A stretch of DNA of 64,000 bases, from contig JBGTQJ010000006.1 of the NCBI GenBank assembly GCA_041941305.1, positions 1-64,000 of the forward strand, written 5' to 3'. Source of the DNA: JANSWP01 sp041941305 (GTDB taxonomy: Bacteria; Bacteroidota; Bacteroidia; Chitinophagales; Saprospiraceae). The translations under genes and the position numbers were made by a program. The notes below the pieces were generated by a model. The model was not told the origin of the DNA, searched no databases, and saw only the letters and a list, made by a program, of their open reading frames with translations. Numbering within the stretch: the first letter of the stretch is position 1; every line of letters begins with the position of its first letter. Of the stretch, positions 44,091-52,904 are shown one piece after another.

Positions 44091-45272
44091 ATGAAAATCG
44101 ATATACAAAAAGTCCGAAAGGAAACTCCAGGCTGTGCTCACAAGAACCACCTAAACAGTGCAGGGTCAAGTCTCCCGCCAAAGCCCGTCATTGATGCCAT
44201 TCAAAACTACCTCGAATTAGAAAGCATCACCGGCGGCTATGAAACCAGGGCTTTGAAGGCAGGTGAAATTGAAGGGTTTTATGAAGTATTGGCAAAACTG
44301 TTGAATTGCCAACCAAGAAACATTGCCCATACGGTCAATGCAACCGACGCCTATTTCAAAGCACTTTCATCGGTTCTTTTTGAAAGAGGGGATGTATTGC
44401 TCACTACCAAATGTGATTATAGTGCGAATCAAATCGCCTTTATGTTTTTGGAAAAAAGATTTGGCGTGCAATTCATCAGGGCTGAGGATACTGAAGCAGG
44501 GGGAGTAGATGTCGATTCTATGAAAGAACTGATTGATAAATACCATCCAAGGCTGGTTTCTGTGACCCATGTGCCTACCAACTCCGGTTTGATACAACCT
44601 GTTGAGGAAATTGGTGAATTGTGCAAGGAAAAGGGAATCTTGTATTTGGTGGATGCCTGCCAATCTGTTGGGCAAATGCCAGTGGATATCGAAAAAATCC
44701 ATTGTGATTTTTTAAGTGTTACGAGTCGGAAATTTTTAAGAGGACCTAGAGGAGCTGGTTTTTTGTACGCTTCTGATAGGGTATTGGAAGAAAAATTAGA
44801 GCCTGTTTTCCCAGATATTATGGGAGCGGACTGGAAGTCAGCCAATCATTACGAGTTGGGCAACAATGCACAACGTTTTGAATATTGGGAAAAATCCTAT
44901 GCATTAATGATAGGAACCAAAGTAGCTGCAGAATATGCCATGAATATTGGTCTTGAAAATATTCATGAAAGAGTTGTTGATTTGGCTGATTATACAAGGG
45001 AGAAAATTTCTGGAATTGAGGGTGTAAAAATGCTGGACAAAGGATTGAAAAAAGCTGGTATCACAACCTTTGATAACCCCAATTGGGATAAAATCGCTCT
45101 TCAAAAATATTTACTGAGAAAAAATATCAATGTCTCTATTTCCCCTTACAATGCCGGGGTGATTGATTTTGATAATAAGGGGGTGAAAAATGGAGCTTTG
45201 CGTGTTTCACCGCATTATTTTAATACTAAGGAGGAGATTGATGAGTTGGTGGAAGTGTTAGTACCTTATTAA
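44091..45272 (+). CDS. Class V aminotransferase fold PLP enzyme
   Basis: A 393-residue PLP-dependent enzyme of the cysteine desulfurase/isopenicillin N epimerase group. The opening HLNSAGSSLPPKPVIDAI is typical. YLVDACQSVGQMPVD holds the Asp that pairs with the PLP nitrogen. SVTSRKFLRGPRGAGFLY near residue 210 holds the Schiff-base Lys in the pattern SxRKF. There is no Cys-bearing flexible loop of IscS type, so a lyase or epimerase role is as likely as desulfuration. A single gene with no pathway partner nearby. Confidence 0.85.
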   Translation: MKIDIQKVRKETPGCAHKNHLNSAGSSLPPKPVIDAIQNYLELESITGGYETRALKAGEIEGFYEVLAKLLNCQPRNIAHTVNATDAYFKALSSVLFERGDVLLTTKCDYSANQIAFMFLEKRFGVQFIRAEDTEAGGVDVDSMKELIDKYHPRLVSVTHVPTNSGLIQPVEEIGELCKEKGILYLVDACQSVGQMPVDIEKIHCDFLSVTSRKFLRGPRGAGFLYASDRVLEEKLEPVFPDIMGADWKSANHYELGNNAQRFEYWEKSYALMIGTKVAAEYAMNIGLENIHERVVDLADYTREKISGIEGVKMLDKGLKKAGITTFDNPNWDKIALQKYLLRKNINVSISPYNAGVIDFDNKGVKNGALRVSPHYFNTKEEIDELVEVLVPY

Positions 45273-45334
45273 CTGATTATAGGAAGACTTCAACTGCAAA
45301 AGTGATTAGCTTCCTCGCCGATGTATCAAAAGTT

Positions 45335-45422
45335 GTTCAAAGGTTCAAAATTGTTCAATAATCATTTTATTATTTAATGATAAGGAGTAATTTATATATT
45401 GAACAACTTTAAACCTTTGAAC
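45335..45422. repeat. 26-bp word-type inverted repeat (GTTCAAAGG)
   Basis: Arms 45335-45360 and 45397-45422 match with two mismatches over 26 positions. Each arm is itself a tandem of GTTCAAAG-like words, and the arms enclose a 36-nt AT-rich loop. Weak outer pairing (TATCAA/TTGATA) extends it. It follows the aminotransferase gene. Confidence 0.6.
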
Positions 45423-45832
45423 TAGCTTGGCCTATTGATACAACCCTAAGCCCATTTGGTGAACTAGCTCAACTGGTGGGCTTGTTACTTCGCAGCTTTT
45501 GTTAAGTTAGGGATAATAATACATGCAATATTTACATATTTAAAATATATTAACTATATTTGATTCAGCAATAAACCAAAAACTATGTTATGTAGAATAC
45601 CCTGAAAAATAACGGCACCAAAAAACTAGGCTTCATTTTTCGAAATTGCTCCACATCATTTCTTCTTCCAAAAACTGATCTCCATAGGGATTTTACTAAC
45701 AAAATTCTTCGGGACTTTTCTTTCTCTTCCATTGAGTTGAGATAAGAAAAGCAGTCATGCTTTTGTCTGATTTTAAAGGCGGATGCCGAAAAGCCTGAAT
45801 AGAGTAGGCTTGACCTTTTAAAACTATAAACT
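45423..45832. other. Region before T9SS adhesin gene, possible promoter
   Basis: No gene is visible. TATATTTG at 45555-45562 fits the -7 consensus and would give a leader of about 265 bases before the ATG at 45833, which is long. The open frame on the opposite strand across 45583-45885 has no coding character. Confidence 0.35.
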
Positions 45833-48197
45833 ATGAAAAGTTTATTACTAGTAATCTTATTGATTAGCTTGTATGGAAATTCCATTCTTTCTCAATGTCC
45901 TCCAAATAATTGTTTAGGACCCAATCTGGTTCAAAATGGGGATTTTGAAAATGGTAATGTAAATTTTACAAGTGACTATGGTTTTGGGACTTTAAATTCG
46001 GGGGATTATGTAATCACTGCTAATCCTACTCCAATTCATCCCGGATTCCACTGTGATATGGATCATACTACGGGTTCAGGCAATATGATGGTTGTAAATG
46101 CTTTTGCAGCAAGTACACCATTTAAAAATGTTTGGTGTCAATCAATATCTGTATGTACAAACACAGATTATACTTTTAGTGCTTTTGCGGCCAATCAGAA
46201 TAACGCTGGCCCTTCTTTAGCAAATTTACAGTTTACTATTAATGGGAGTCCAGTTGGAACCCATATAGTCTCAAATACCGTTTGCCTATGGGAAGAGTTT
46301 TGTACAGTTTGGAATTCAGGAAGTAATACCACTGCCAATATTTGTATAACAGACTTAAATTTTGATGAAAATGGAAATGATTTTTCACTAGATGACATAA
46401 GTTTTAAGGCAAGTCTTTCGGTTTCAATTAATGCAAGTGGTGCAACTTTATTCTGTATGGGAGGTTCAGTTAACTTAACTGCGTTGCATTGTGGAGGGTT
46501 TGGACCATATGCTTATTCTTGGTCAAATGGCTCAACGTTTCAAACTATACCAGTAACAACCGGAGGGACTTATTCTGTTACTGTTACTGACGTTTCTAGT
46601 GGTTGTACAAGTACTGATAATGTAACCATTACAGTTTTCTCTCTCCCCAACCCAACATTTAACGATCCTACTGATGTATGCATTGATGCAGGAATTCAAA
46701 CGATCAATAGTGGAGCTTCCCCCACAGGCGGTGNNNNNNNNAGATGGCAATGGGTGCGTGAATACCTTTACACAAGACATAGAGGTTTTTCCTCTCCCCA
46801 ACCCAACATTTAACGATCCTACTGATGTGTGCATTGATGCAGGAATTCAAACGATCAATAGTGGAGCTTCCCCCACAGGCGGTGTTTTTAGTGGAACAGG
46901 AGTTACAGACAATGCCGATGGAGTGACCTATGATTTTAATCCATTGGTGGCAGGAGTTGGGACTCATGTGATTACCTATACCTACACAGATGGCAATGGG
47001 TGCGTGAATACCTTTACACAAGACATAGAGGTTTTTCCTCTCCCTGTAGTAACCCCTACTAGTAACAGCCCCATCTGCGACAAAGAGCACCTATTTTTAA
47101 TGGCCAACCCATCAGGAGGAACCCCTTTATATTCCTTTGAATGGGATCGTTTTCCTCTGAATAGTATGAACAGAATCAGAGAAAACCCAAATGTATGGAA
47201 TGCAATGATTGGTATGGATGATGGCATCTACAATGTAATTGTAACCGACATGAACGGATGCACTGGAACAGGATCAACAGTGGTTGATATCACCCCCAAT
47301 GTTCAAAGTCCAGGTTCTATTGAAGGGGACGAGGTTTTATGTGGACCTGGCCAAATTCCCGGACCAATTCTAGAAGATGAAGCTCCTGAACCTGATAGCC
47401 TTGTTGATTATTTCTGGATGAAGCGCCCCTTAGGCACTAGTATTTGGCAAGCTTGTCATGATTGTGGATATGATTCGGAGTGTTTCCCTACAGAACCAAT
47501 TTTTGAAACTACAGAATTCGTCCGTTGCGTAAGATTAAATGGTTGTATACTGAGTTTTGAATCCAATATTGTTACTAAAACTGTAGGAACTGATGCAGTT
47601 GCCAATATTATGGGACCAACTGGAGTTTGTTTGCCAAGTCAGGTTCAATATTCAGTGACTCCTCAAGAAGGAGCTACTTATCATTGGGACTTTGGAAACA
47701 GGGCAGAGCCACAGACTGCAAATACTTCTTCAGTATTGGTGACTTGGGATAACCCGAATGATTTTGGAGTTCATTATATTACTTTGACAGTAACCAGAAT
47801 GGGCTGCACTTCCGTGCAAACGATTCCAATTTTTGTAAGTCCAATTTATTGTGGAAACTGCCTACTTTCCCCTGAACAAGATGATTGTTTTGACAATTAT
47901 CATTCTGAGGTGTTTATTAACCCTGAATTAGATATTCTAAGAAATCAGGATAAGCTTGGAATTCAAGTCTTCCCAAATCCTTTCAGAGATCAATTGCATG
48001 TAAAATTTGGGATGGGTTTAGAGGAAAACACTCAGTATAGGGTTGTTGATACCAGTGGGAAAGTACACAAAATGGGGCGGATTTCTTCAGGTGAGACTTC
48101 AGTCTTGCTGGATTTAGCATCTATGCCTAATGGTTTATATTTCCTACAATTAAATTTGAAAGAAGGAATAGTCCACCAAAAGGTAATTAAGAATTAA
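45833..48197 (+). CDS. Large T9SS adhesin-like protein, interrupted by an assembly gap
   Basis: One gene, although the 8-N gap at 46734-46741 makes it look like two frames. It has a signal peptide, then a carbohydrate-binding-like region with NLVQNGDFENGNVNF and CQSISVCTNTDYTFSAFAANQ. Ig/SprB-like repeats follow, with YAYSWSNGSTFQTIPVTTGGTYSVTVTD. Then come tandem units of 82 residues (246 bases), further PKD-like modules and a T9SS type A sorting domain (QVFPNPFRDQLHV to QKVIKN). In the intact second unit 103 bases lie where the first unit has the gap, which restores the frame. Probably a surface adhesin. A terminator follows. Confidence 0.8.
46641..47037 (+). repeat. 246-bp tandem coding repeat, about 1.6 copies seen
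   Basis: Units begin CTCTCCC at 46641 and 46792, and a third boundary lies at 47038. Units one and two are nearly identical over their shared parts. The first is collapsed around the gap. Confidence 0.75.
46734..46741. other. Assembly gap of 8 N
   Basis: The gap sits inside the first 246-bp unit. Comparison with the second unit implies 103 missing bases, or 103 plus a multiple of 246. Confidence 0.9.
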
Positions 48198-48237
48198 AAA
48201 TGCAATGAATTTTTTTTTTAAGGTTTAATATAAAGTT

Positions 48238-48275
48238 AGCATCGGGGAAGTTGATATTTTCCTGATGCTTTTTTG
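48238..48275 (+). terminator. Terminator of the T9SS adhesin gene
   Basis: AGCATCGGGGAA pairs with TTCCTGATGCT (small bulge), followed by TTTTTT. It lies 40 bases behind the stop. Confidence 0.7.
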
Positions 48276-48642
48276 ATTTGCTTGTCCTCAAAGGAAACGA
48301 GTGTCCTCCACTCATTAAATCCCTAACAGGTCGGACTTTAGCAACTCCATTTCTAATTATTTGACTTAATGCCTCTTTGACCCAGCTCATTGTGTAGTAA
48401 TTTATGAATCCATTAAACCTTGTTTGAAAGAAAATAAGTTCACAAAGGGGACTCCCTTGTTCGTTTTCGAACACACTTCGTTCAAACTCGCACAAATCGA
48501 TTATGGGATTATCATAAAATATTATTTAAACAACTGAATTTCATTGTGTTAAAAGCTTGGCACAAGCATTGGTCTTACATGTAATGAGTTTCAGTATTGA
48601 GGCCTTAAACAATGAAACCATTTAACAACGAATCCTTTTCTA
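48276..48642. other. Intergenic region before the MacB-type permease
   Basis: No gene is supported. Read on the minus strand, 48270-48315 contains GGAGGACACTCGTTTCC, loosely similar to a stretch near 52600. A GTTCG..CGAAC hairpin lies near 48460-48475. Confidence 0.3.
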
Positions 48643-51105
48643 ATGCTACGCAATTACTTCAAAATTACCCTTAGAAATCTAACTAAGAACAAACTCCATA
48701 CGGCTATTCTGATAAGTGGTTTATCTATTGGCATGGCTGCCTGTCTGCTCATTCTTCAATACGTTGGCTTTGAATTGAGTTTTGATCAATTCCATGAAAA
48801 AGGAGATCAGATTTACCGAGTTGTGAATGATCGTTATCAAAAGGGAAAAAGCATTCAAAAAGGGACCATTACCTACCCGGCCATAGGAAGAGCGATGGCG
48901 GAAGACTTTCCTGAAATTTTGGATCATACCAGATTGACACTATCGGGTGATGCAATTTTGAAGCATGAAGACGAAATATTTTCTGATTTGTCTATGCTTT
49001 ATGCAGATGATCGCTTTTTTGAGGTGTTTAGCTTTGAAATGTTGGAAACTTCTGAGGACACCGTACTGAAAACGGTTAATGAAATTGTATTGACAGAAAG
49101 TGTAGCAAAAAAGATCTTTGGAATAACAGAAGGAGCATATGGACAAATTTTGGGTAAAACCATTCAGTATAATCGCTATACTGAACCACTTGAAATTACT
49201 GGAGTTTGTAAAGATGTACCCAATAATTCCCTGCTCGAATTTGACGTATTGTTATCTTATCCAACATTTATAAACATGGCAGGCGAAGGAGCTGATAACA
49301 GCTGGAATTGGTCTGACTTTTATCATTATTTGGTATTAAAGCCTGGAACAGATGTGGCTGCTTTGGAAGCCAAATTTGAAGATTTTAGCAATCGTCATTT
49401 TCGTGGTAACGAGGTTTCTGGGAGTTTAGAAAAATTCAGCCTTCAAGCCCTCAAAGATGCTCACCTGAATTCTTCTGATTTAGAATATGAAATTGGGGTG
49501 ACTGCAAATGGGGATGCTGTTTGGTCAATGCTCATCATCGCCTTTTTCATACTCTTGATAGCATGGATAAATTATGTGAATTTGTCTTCTGTGAGAGCGA
49601 TTGAAAGAGCAAAAGAAGTAGGGATAAGGAAAGTAATTGGAGCTAAAAGAGGACAGTTGATGCGGCAATTCTTGATGGAGGCTTCAGTTGTTAATCTATT
49701 GAGTCTGGTTATTGCCTTTCAAATCGTCCAATTTATGAAATCCTGGTTTGCTGGAACAATGGGAGTGGATTATTTGGAAGGAAGCGCTGCCTTGGGTTCA
49801 TCTACTCAAATTTATCTTTATATCGGACTGGGTATTTTGATGCTTTTGGGAATATTGCTTTCTGGTGCTTACCCCGCCTGGCTATTGTCGGCTCAAAATA
49901 CGAGTAATGTGCTCAAAGGGATTTTTCAAAAAACAGCTGGAAGCAATTGGTTGCGCAAAAGTTTGGTCATTTTTCAATTTACTGCTTCCATTGCATTGAT
50001 TGCAGGCACAATGCTGGTTTACCGCCAAATTCAATTCATGCAAAAACAGGACCTGGGCATCAACATTGACCAAATTCTGGTATTAGATGCGCCAAGACTG
50101 ACCAATTGGGATAGTACATTTATTGATAGAATGAACAGTTTTAAGGCTGAACTAGTCAATTATCCCAATATAAAAAGTGCTACGGCTTCAAATAGAGTTC
50201 CAGGAGAGGGAATGGGACGAATGTTCAATTTGCGATTAGCAAGTCAGGCAGATCCCATTGGCGCCTCCACCAACTTTATCGAAATAGACCACAGTTACCG
50301 GGAAACTTATGAGGTAGCCTTATTAGCTGGACGTGATTTTCGAAGAAATGATCACAACCTCGATCCGAGTTTGATTACCAATGTAATTTTGAACCGTTCT
50401 GCTATCGACTTGCTTGGTATTAAAAAAGCGGAAGATGCAATTGGAAAACAAGTCAAATTTGGACAAAGCAACAAAGATTGGAACATTGTAGGCGTTTACA
50501 ATGATTTTCACCAACGCTCCCTTCATCATGCTATAGAACCTATGCTGTTTTTGCCATTTTATGGTTCTTATCAACCCGTTTCGGTTAAAGTAGCAAGTGT
50601 TAGCATAGATGAGTCTATTGCTCAAATCAAAAACTCCTGGTCTTCTTTTTTTCCAGGTAATGCTTTTGAATACAACTTCCTGGACGACCGCTTTGCCCAG
50701 TTATATTATGTAGATACCCGCTTTGGTAATATGCTTAGCTTTTTTACTTCCCTGGCAATTTTAATTGCTTGTTTGGGACTTTTAGGACTGGCTTCCTATA
50801 CCGCTTTTTCCAGAACCAAAGAAATCGGAATTCGCAAGGTACTGGGTGCCAATACGAGTAGCCTGGTGACCTTACTGTCCAAAGATTTTTTGAAACCAGT
50901 AATCATCGCGACCATAATTGCGACACCTATTGCCTGGTATGGCATGAGCCTTTGGTTGCAGGAGTTTCATTATCGAATTGAACTAGATTGGAAGGTATTT
51001 GTTATTTCAGGTTTTTTGGCGATTGGCATTGCCTTATTGACAATTAGCTTCCAGTCTATTCGGGCAGCTTTAAGGAATCCGGTTGATGCTATAAGAGCAG
51101 AATAA
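48643..51105 (+). CDS. MacB/FtsX-type ABC transporter permease
   Basis: An 820-residue inner-membrane protein of the type VII ABC (MacB/FtsX/LolC) kind. A membrane helix (about 22-40) is followed by a periplasmic MacB_PCD domain (about 45-270). An FtsX block with three helices comes next (about 285-420) and opens near RAIERAKEVGIRKVIGAKR. A second periplasmic domain (about 440-670) and a second FtsX block (about 690-815) follow, with RTKEIGIRKVLGANTS. This duplicated form is common in Bacteroidota and usually works with a separate ATPase. No ATPase gene is adjacent. It converges base to base with the thiolase gene. Confidence 0.88.
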   Translation: MLRNYFKITLRNLTKNKLHTAILISGLSIGMAACLLILQYVGFELSFDQFHEKGDQIYRVVNDRYQKGKSIQKGTITYPAIGRAMAEDFPEILDHTRLTLSGDAILKHEDEIFSDLSMLYADDRFFEVFSFEMLETSEDTVLKTVNEIVLTESVAKKIFGITEGAYGQILGKTIQYNRYTEPLEITGVCKDVPNNSLLEFDVLLSYPTFINMAGEGADNSWNWSDFYHYLVLKPGTDVAALEAKFEDFSNRHFRGNEVSGSLEKFSLQALKDAHLNSSDLEYEIGVTANGDAVWSMLIIAFFILLIAWINYVNLSSVRAIERAKEVGIRKVIGAKRGQLMRQFLMEASVVNLLSLVIAFQIVQFMKSWFAGTMGVDYLEGSAALGSSTQIYLYIGLGILMLLGILLSGAYPAWLLSAQNTSNVLKGIFQKTAGSNWLRKSLVIFQFTASIALIAGTMLVYRQIQFMQKQDLGINIDQILVLDAPRLTNWDSTFIDRMNSFKAELVNYPNIKSATASNRVPGEGMGRMFNLRLASQADPIGASTNFIEIDHSYRETYEVALLAGRDFRRNDHNLDPSLITNVILNRSAIDLLGIKKAEDAIGKQVKFGQSNKDWNIVGVYNDFHQRSLHHAIEPMLFLPFYGSYQPVSVKVASVSIDESIAQIKNSWSSFFPGNAFEYNFLDDRFAQLYYVDTRFGNMLSFFTSLAILIACLGLLGLASYTAFSRTKEIGIRKVLGANTSSLVTLLSKDFLKPVIIATIIATPIAWYGMSLWLQEFHYRIELDWKVFVISGFLAIGIALLTISFQSIRAALRNPVDAIRAE

Positions 51106-52323
51106 TCACACTTTTTCTAAAATAGCAGCATATCCCTGACCAACGCCCACACACATGGTTACCAAGGCATGCTTTTCATTTCGCTCATGCAACTCCAAAG
51201 CAGCAGTATGCAAAATTCTTGCTCCTGAAACTCCAAGAGGATGACCAATGGCAATTGCGCCTCCATTTGGATTGATGCGGTGATCGTCATCGGCTAAACC
51301 CAATTCGCGCGTGCAGGCCAAACTCTGAGCTGCAAAAGCTTCATTGAGTTCGATGATTCCAATGTCATCTAAAGTCAAATTGGCTTTGGCCAGGGCTTTT
51401 TTAGAGGCACCAACGGGGCCAATACCCATAATGCGAGGTTCTACACCGACAACTCCTGAACTTACTATTCTAGCAAGTGGCTCCAGATTGTATTTTTTCA
51501 CTGCGTCTTCCGAAGCAATTAACAATGCCGCTGCCCCATCATTCAAACCGGAGGCATTTCCAGCTGTCACAGTACCACCCTCCTCAGCTTTTTTGAAAGC
51601 AGTTCGTAACTTACCCAATACTTTCAGAGTGGTATTTGGTTTGATAAACTCATCCGTATCAAAAACAATTGGATCTGCTTTTCTTTGAGGGATATCTACA
51701 GATACAATTTCTTTAGCAAGCCTTCCGGCAGCTTGTGCTTTAGCTGCCTTCATTTGAGACCAATAAGCAAATTTATCTTGATCTTCCCTGTTGATTTGGT
51801 ACATTTCTGCGAGATTTTCAGCAGTAGTGCCCATTCCGTCTGTGCCATATAATTCCTTCATTTTTTTATTCACAAATCGCCAACCAAAGCTGCTATCGTG
51901 CATTTGGGCATCTCTACCAAATGCTTGGGAAACTTTGGAAATTACCCAGGGCCCTCGGGTCATATGTTCCACTCCTCCAGAAATAAATAAATCGCCATCT
52001 CCAGCTTTGATGGCGCGATTGGCATGAATCACGGCTGACATACCTGAAGAGCAAAGCCGATTTACCGTTTCGCCAGGCACCGTCCAGGGGAGTCCTGCCA
52101 GCAAAAGGCACATTCTGGCGACATTTCGATTGTCTTCTCCTGCCTGATTTGCACAACCGAGGATTACATCATCATAAGCTTCTTTAGGTATTTCAGGATG
52201 TTTTTCTACCAGCGCTTTGATAGGAATAGCCCCCAAATCATCAGTTCGGACAGTCGAAAGGCTGCCACGAAATTTGCTAAAAGGAGTACGAATGCCGTCA
52301 ACTAGATAGGCTTGCTTTGTCAT
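51106..52323 (-). CDS. Acyl-CoA thiolase, PcaF/PaaJ-like
   Basis: A 405-residue thiolase that cleaves or forms 3-ketoacyl-CoA. The nucleophilic Cys is in VNRLCSSGMSA (near 91), the His in GHPLGVSGARI, and the second Cys in CVGVGQG. The segment CANQAGEDNRNVARMCLLLAGLP is the pattern of 3-oxoadipyl-CoA thiolases (PcaF/PaaJ), so aromatic-acid or phenylacetate breakdown is possible. No other gene of those pathways is in the window, and general beta-oxidation cannot be ruled out. The stop abuts that of the convergent permease gene. Confidence 0.88.
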   Translation of the reverse strand: MTKQAYLVDGIRTPFSKFRGSLSTVRTDDLGAIPIKALVEKHPEIPKEAYDDVILGCANQAGEDNRNVARMCLLLAGLPWTVPGETVNRLCSSGMSAVIHANRAIKAGDGDLFISGGVEHMTRGPWVISKVSQAFGRDAQMHDSSFGWRFVNKKMKELYGTDGMGTTAENLAEMYQINREDQDKFAYWSQMKAAKAQAAGRLAKEIVSVDIPQRKADPIVFDTDEFIKPNTTLKVLGKLRTAFKKAEEGGTVTAGNASGLNDGAAALLIASEDAVKKYNLEPLARIVSSGVVGVEPRIMGIGPVGASKKALAKANLTLDDIGIIELNEAFAAQSLACTRELGLADDDHRINPNGGAIAIGHPLGVSGARILHTAALELHERNEKHALVTMCVGVGQGYAAILEKV

Positions 52324-52372
52324 ATTTGATTAGGATTTATAATGAGCTGCAAAAGTAATTAATTCATGTCGC

Positions 52373-52725
52373 TAGTTACTGGTTTGCTGGTTTCTGGATG
52401 ATAGTTTCTTAAACTAATATTCTGTTTCTCTAAATAATTCTACCACATTCTTTAGTTATCCACTCGCCAGATATCCCAGGGCTGTTAAGTTCTATCGAAA
52501 ATTGCCCTCGCAGACCTCCCAGCTCTACTTTTTTGTCAGAAGCAAAAGCACACCCAGTCCTGAAGGAGGTGCTGCCGCCCTCTGAAAGTCAAGCTCTTAC
52601 AGGCGGGCAGAGTTTCCCCTTCAGGATGCGAGGCAATGTCCAGTGGACATTAAGCAAAGCAATAAAGGGGTTGCGCAAGGAAAACTTAACAGCCCTGCCA
52701 GATACCCAGTATCCAGATTGCTAGC
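52373..52725. repeat. Large imperfect fold-back region in a divergent gap
   Basis: Three nested pairings are visible. The outermost is CTAGTTACTGGTTTGCTGG-type words (about 52373-52400) against their rough complement near 52700-52725. Next, CAGGGCTGTTAAGTT (52477-52491) pairs perfectly with 52683-52697. Innermost, CCTGAAGG...GCTGCCGCC (52559-52579) pairs with 52602-52625. The centre is GC-rich. No protein is supported. Confidence 0.5.
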
Positions 52726-52790
52726 AACTTAAATTAATTAAGGAAATATCTTAAAATGTTTTAAAGTTGGGATTGTTTAATCGTTTTTAA

Positions 52791-52826
52791 GAATTAAATT
52801 TTTAGACTAGTCTAAAAATTTAATTC
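52791..52826. promoter_or_regulatory. 36-bp perfect palindrome, probable metal-regulator operator
   Basis: The two 18-base halves (52791-52808 and 52809-52826) are exact complements with core TTTAGACTAGTCTAAA. The core resembles DtxR/MntR-type boxes, and the downstream gene carries a DtxR/MntR-like regulator domain. The right end touches the predicted -33 region. Confidence 0.7.
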
Positions 52827-52853
52827 TAACACTTTAAAAATTTCTTACTTTTG
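52824..52853 (+). promoter_or_regulatory. Promoter of the permease-regulator fusion gene
   Basis: TACTTTTG at 52846-52853 fits the -7 consensus. TTC at 52824-52826, 19 bases upstream, can stand for the -33 TTG. Binding at the palindrome would block it. Confidence 0.6.
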
Positions 52854-52904
52854 CTACAAATAACCCTTTTGAATCTTTAATACCCTAATACAAATATTCT
52901 TTTC

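Noticed and set aside
45583..45885. Open frame on the minus strand before the adhesin gene
   Set aside because: It overlaps the start of a well-supported gene, has no domain and shows no coding bias.
45833..48197. Two separate overlapping genes or a frameshift
   Set aside because: The frame change falls exactly at the N gap within a tandem repeat, and the intact copy explains it.
48187..48495. Open frame on the minus strand behind the adhesin gene
   Set aside because: It overlaps the adhesin terminator and has no recognisable domain or signal.
52477..52697. Integron attC site, suggested by GTTAAGT and ACTTAAC ends
   Set aside because: The core sites are in the wrong order for attC (GTT... 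first), and no integron integrase or cassette array is present.
52533..52724. Short open frame inside the fold-back region
   Set aside because: It lies within paired arms of an inverted repeat, and its composition follows the repeat.
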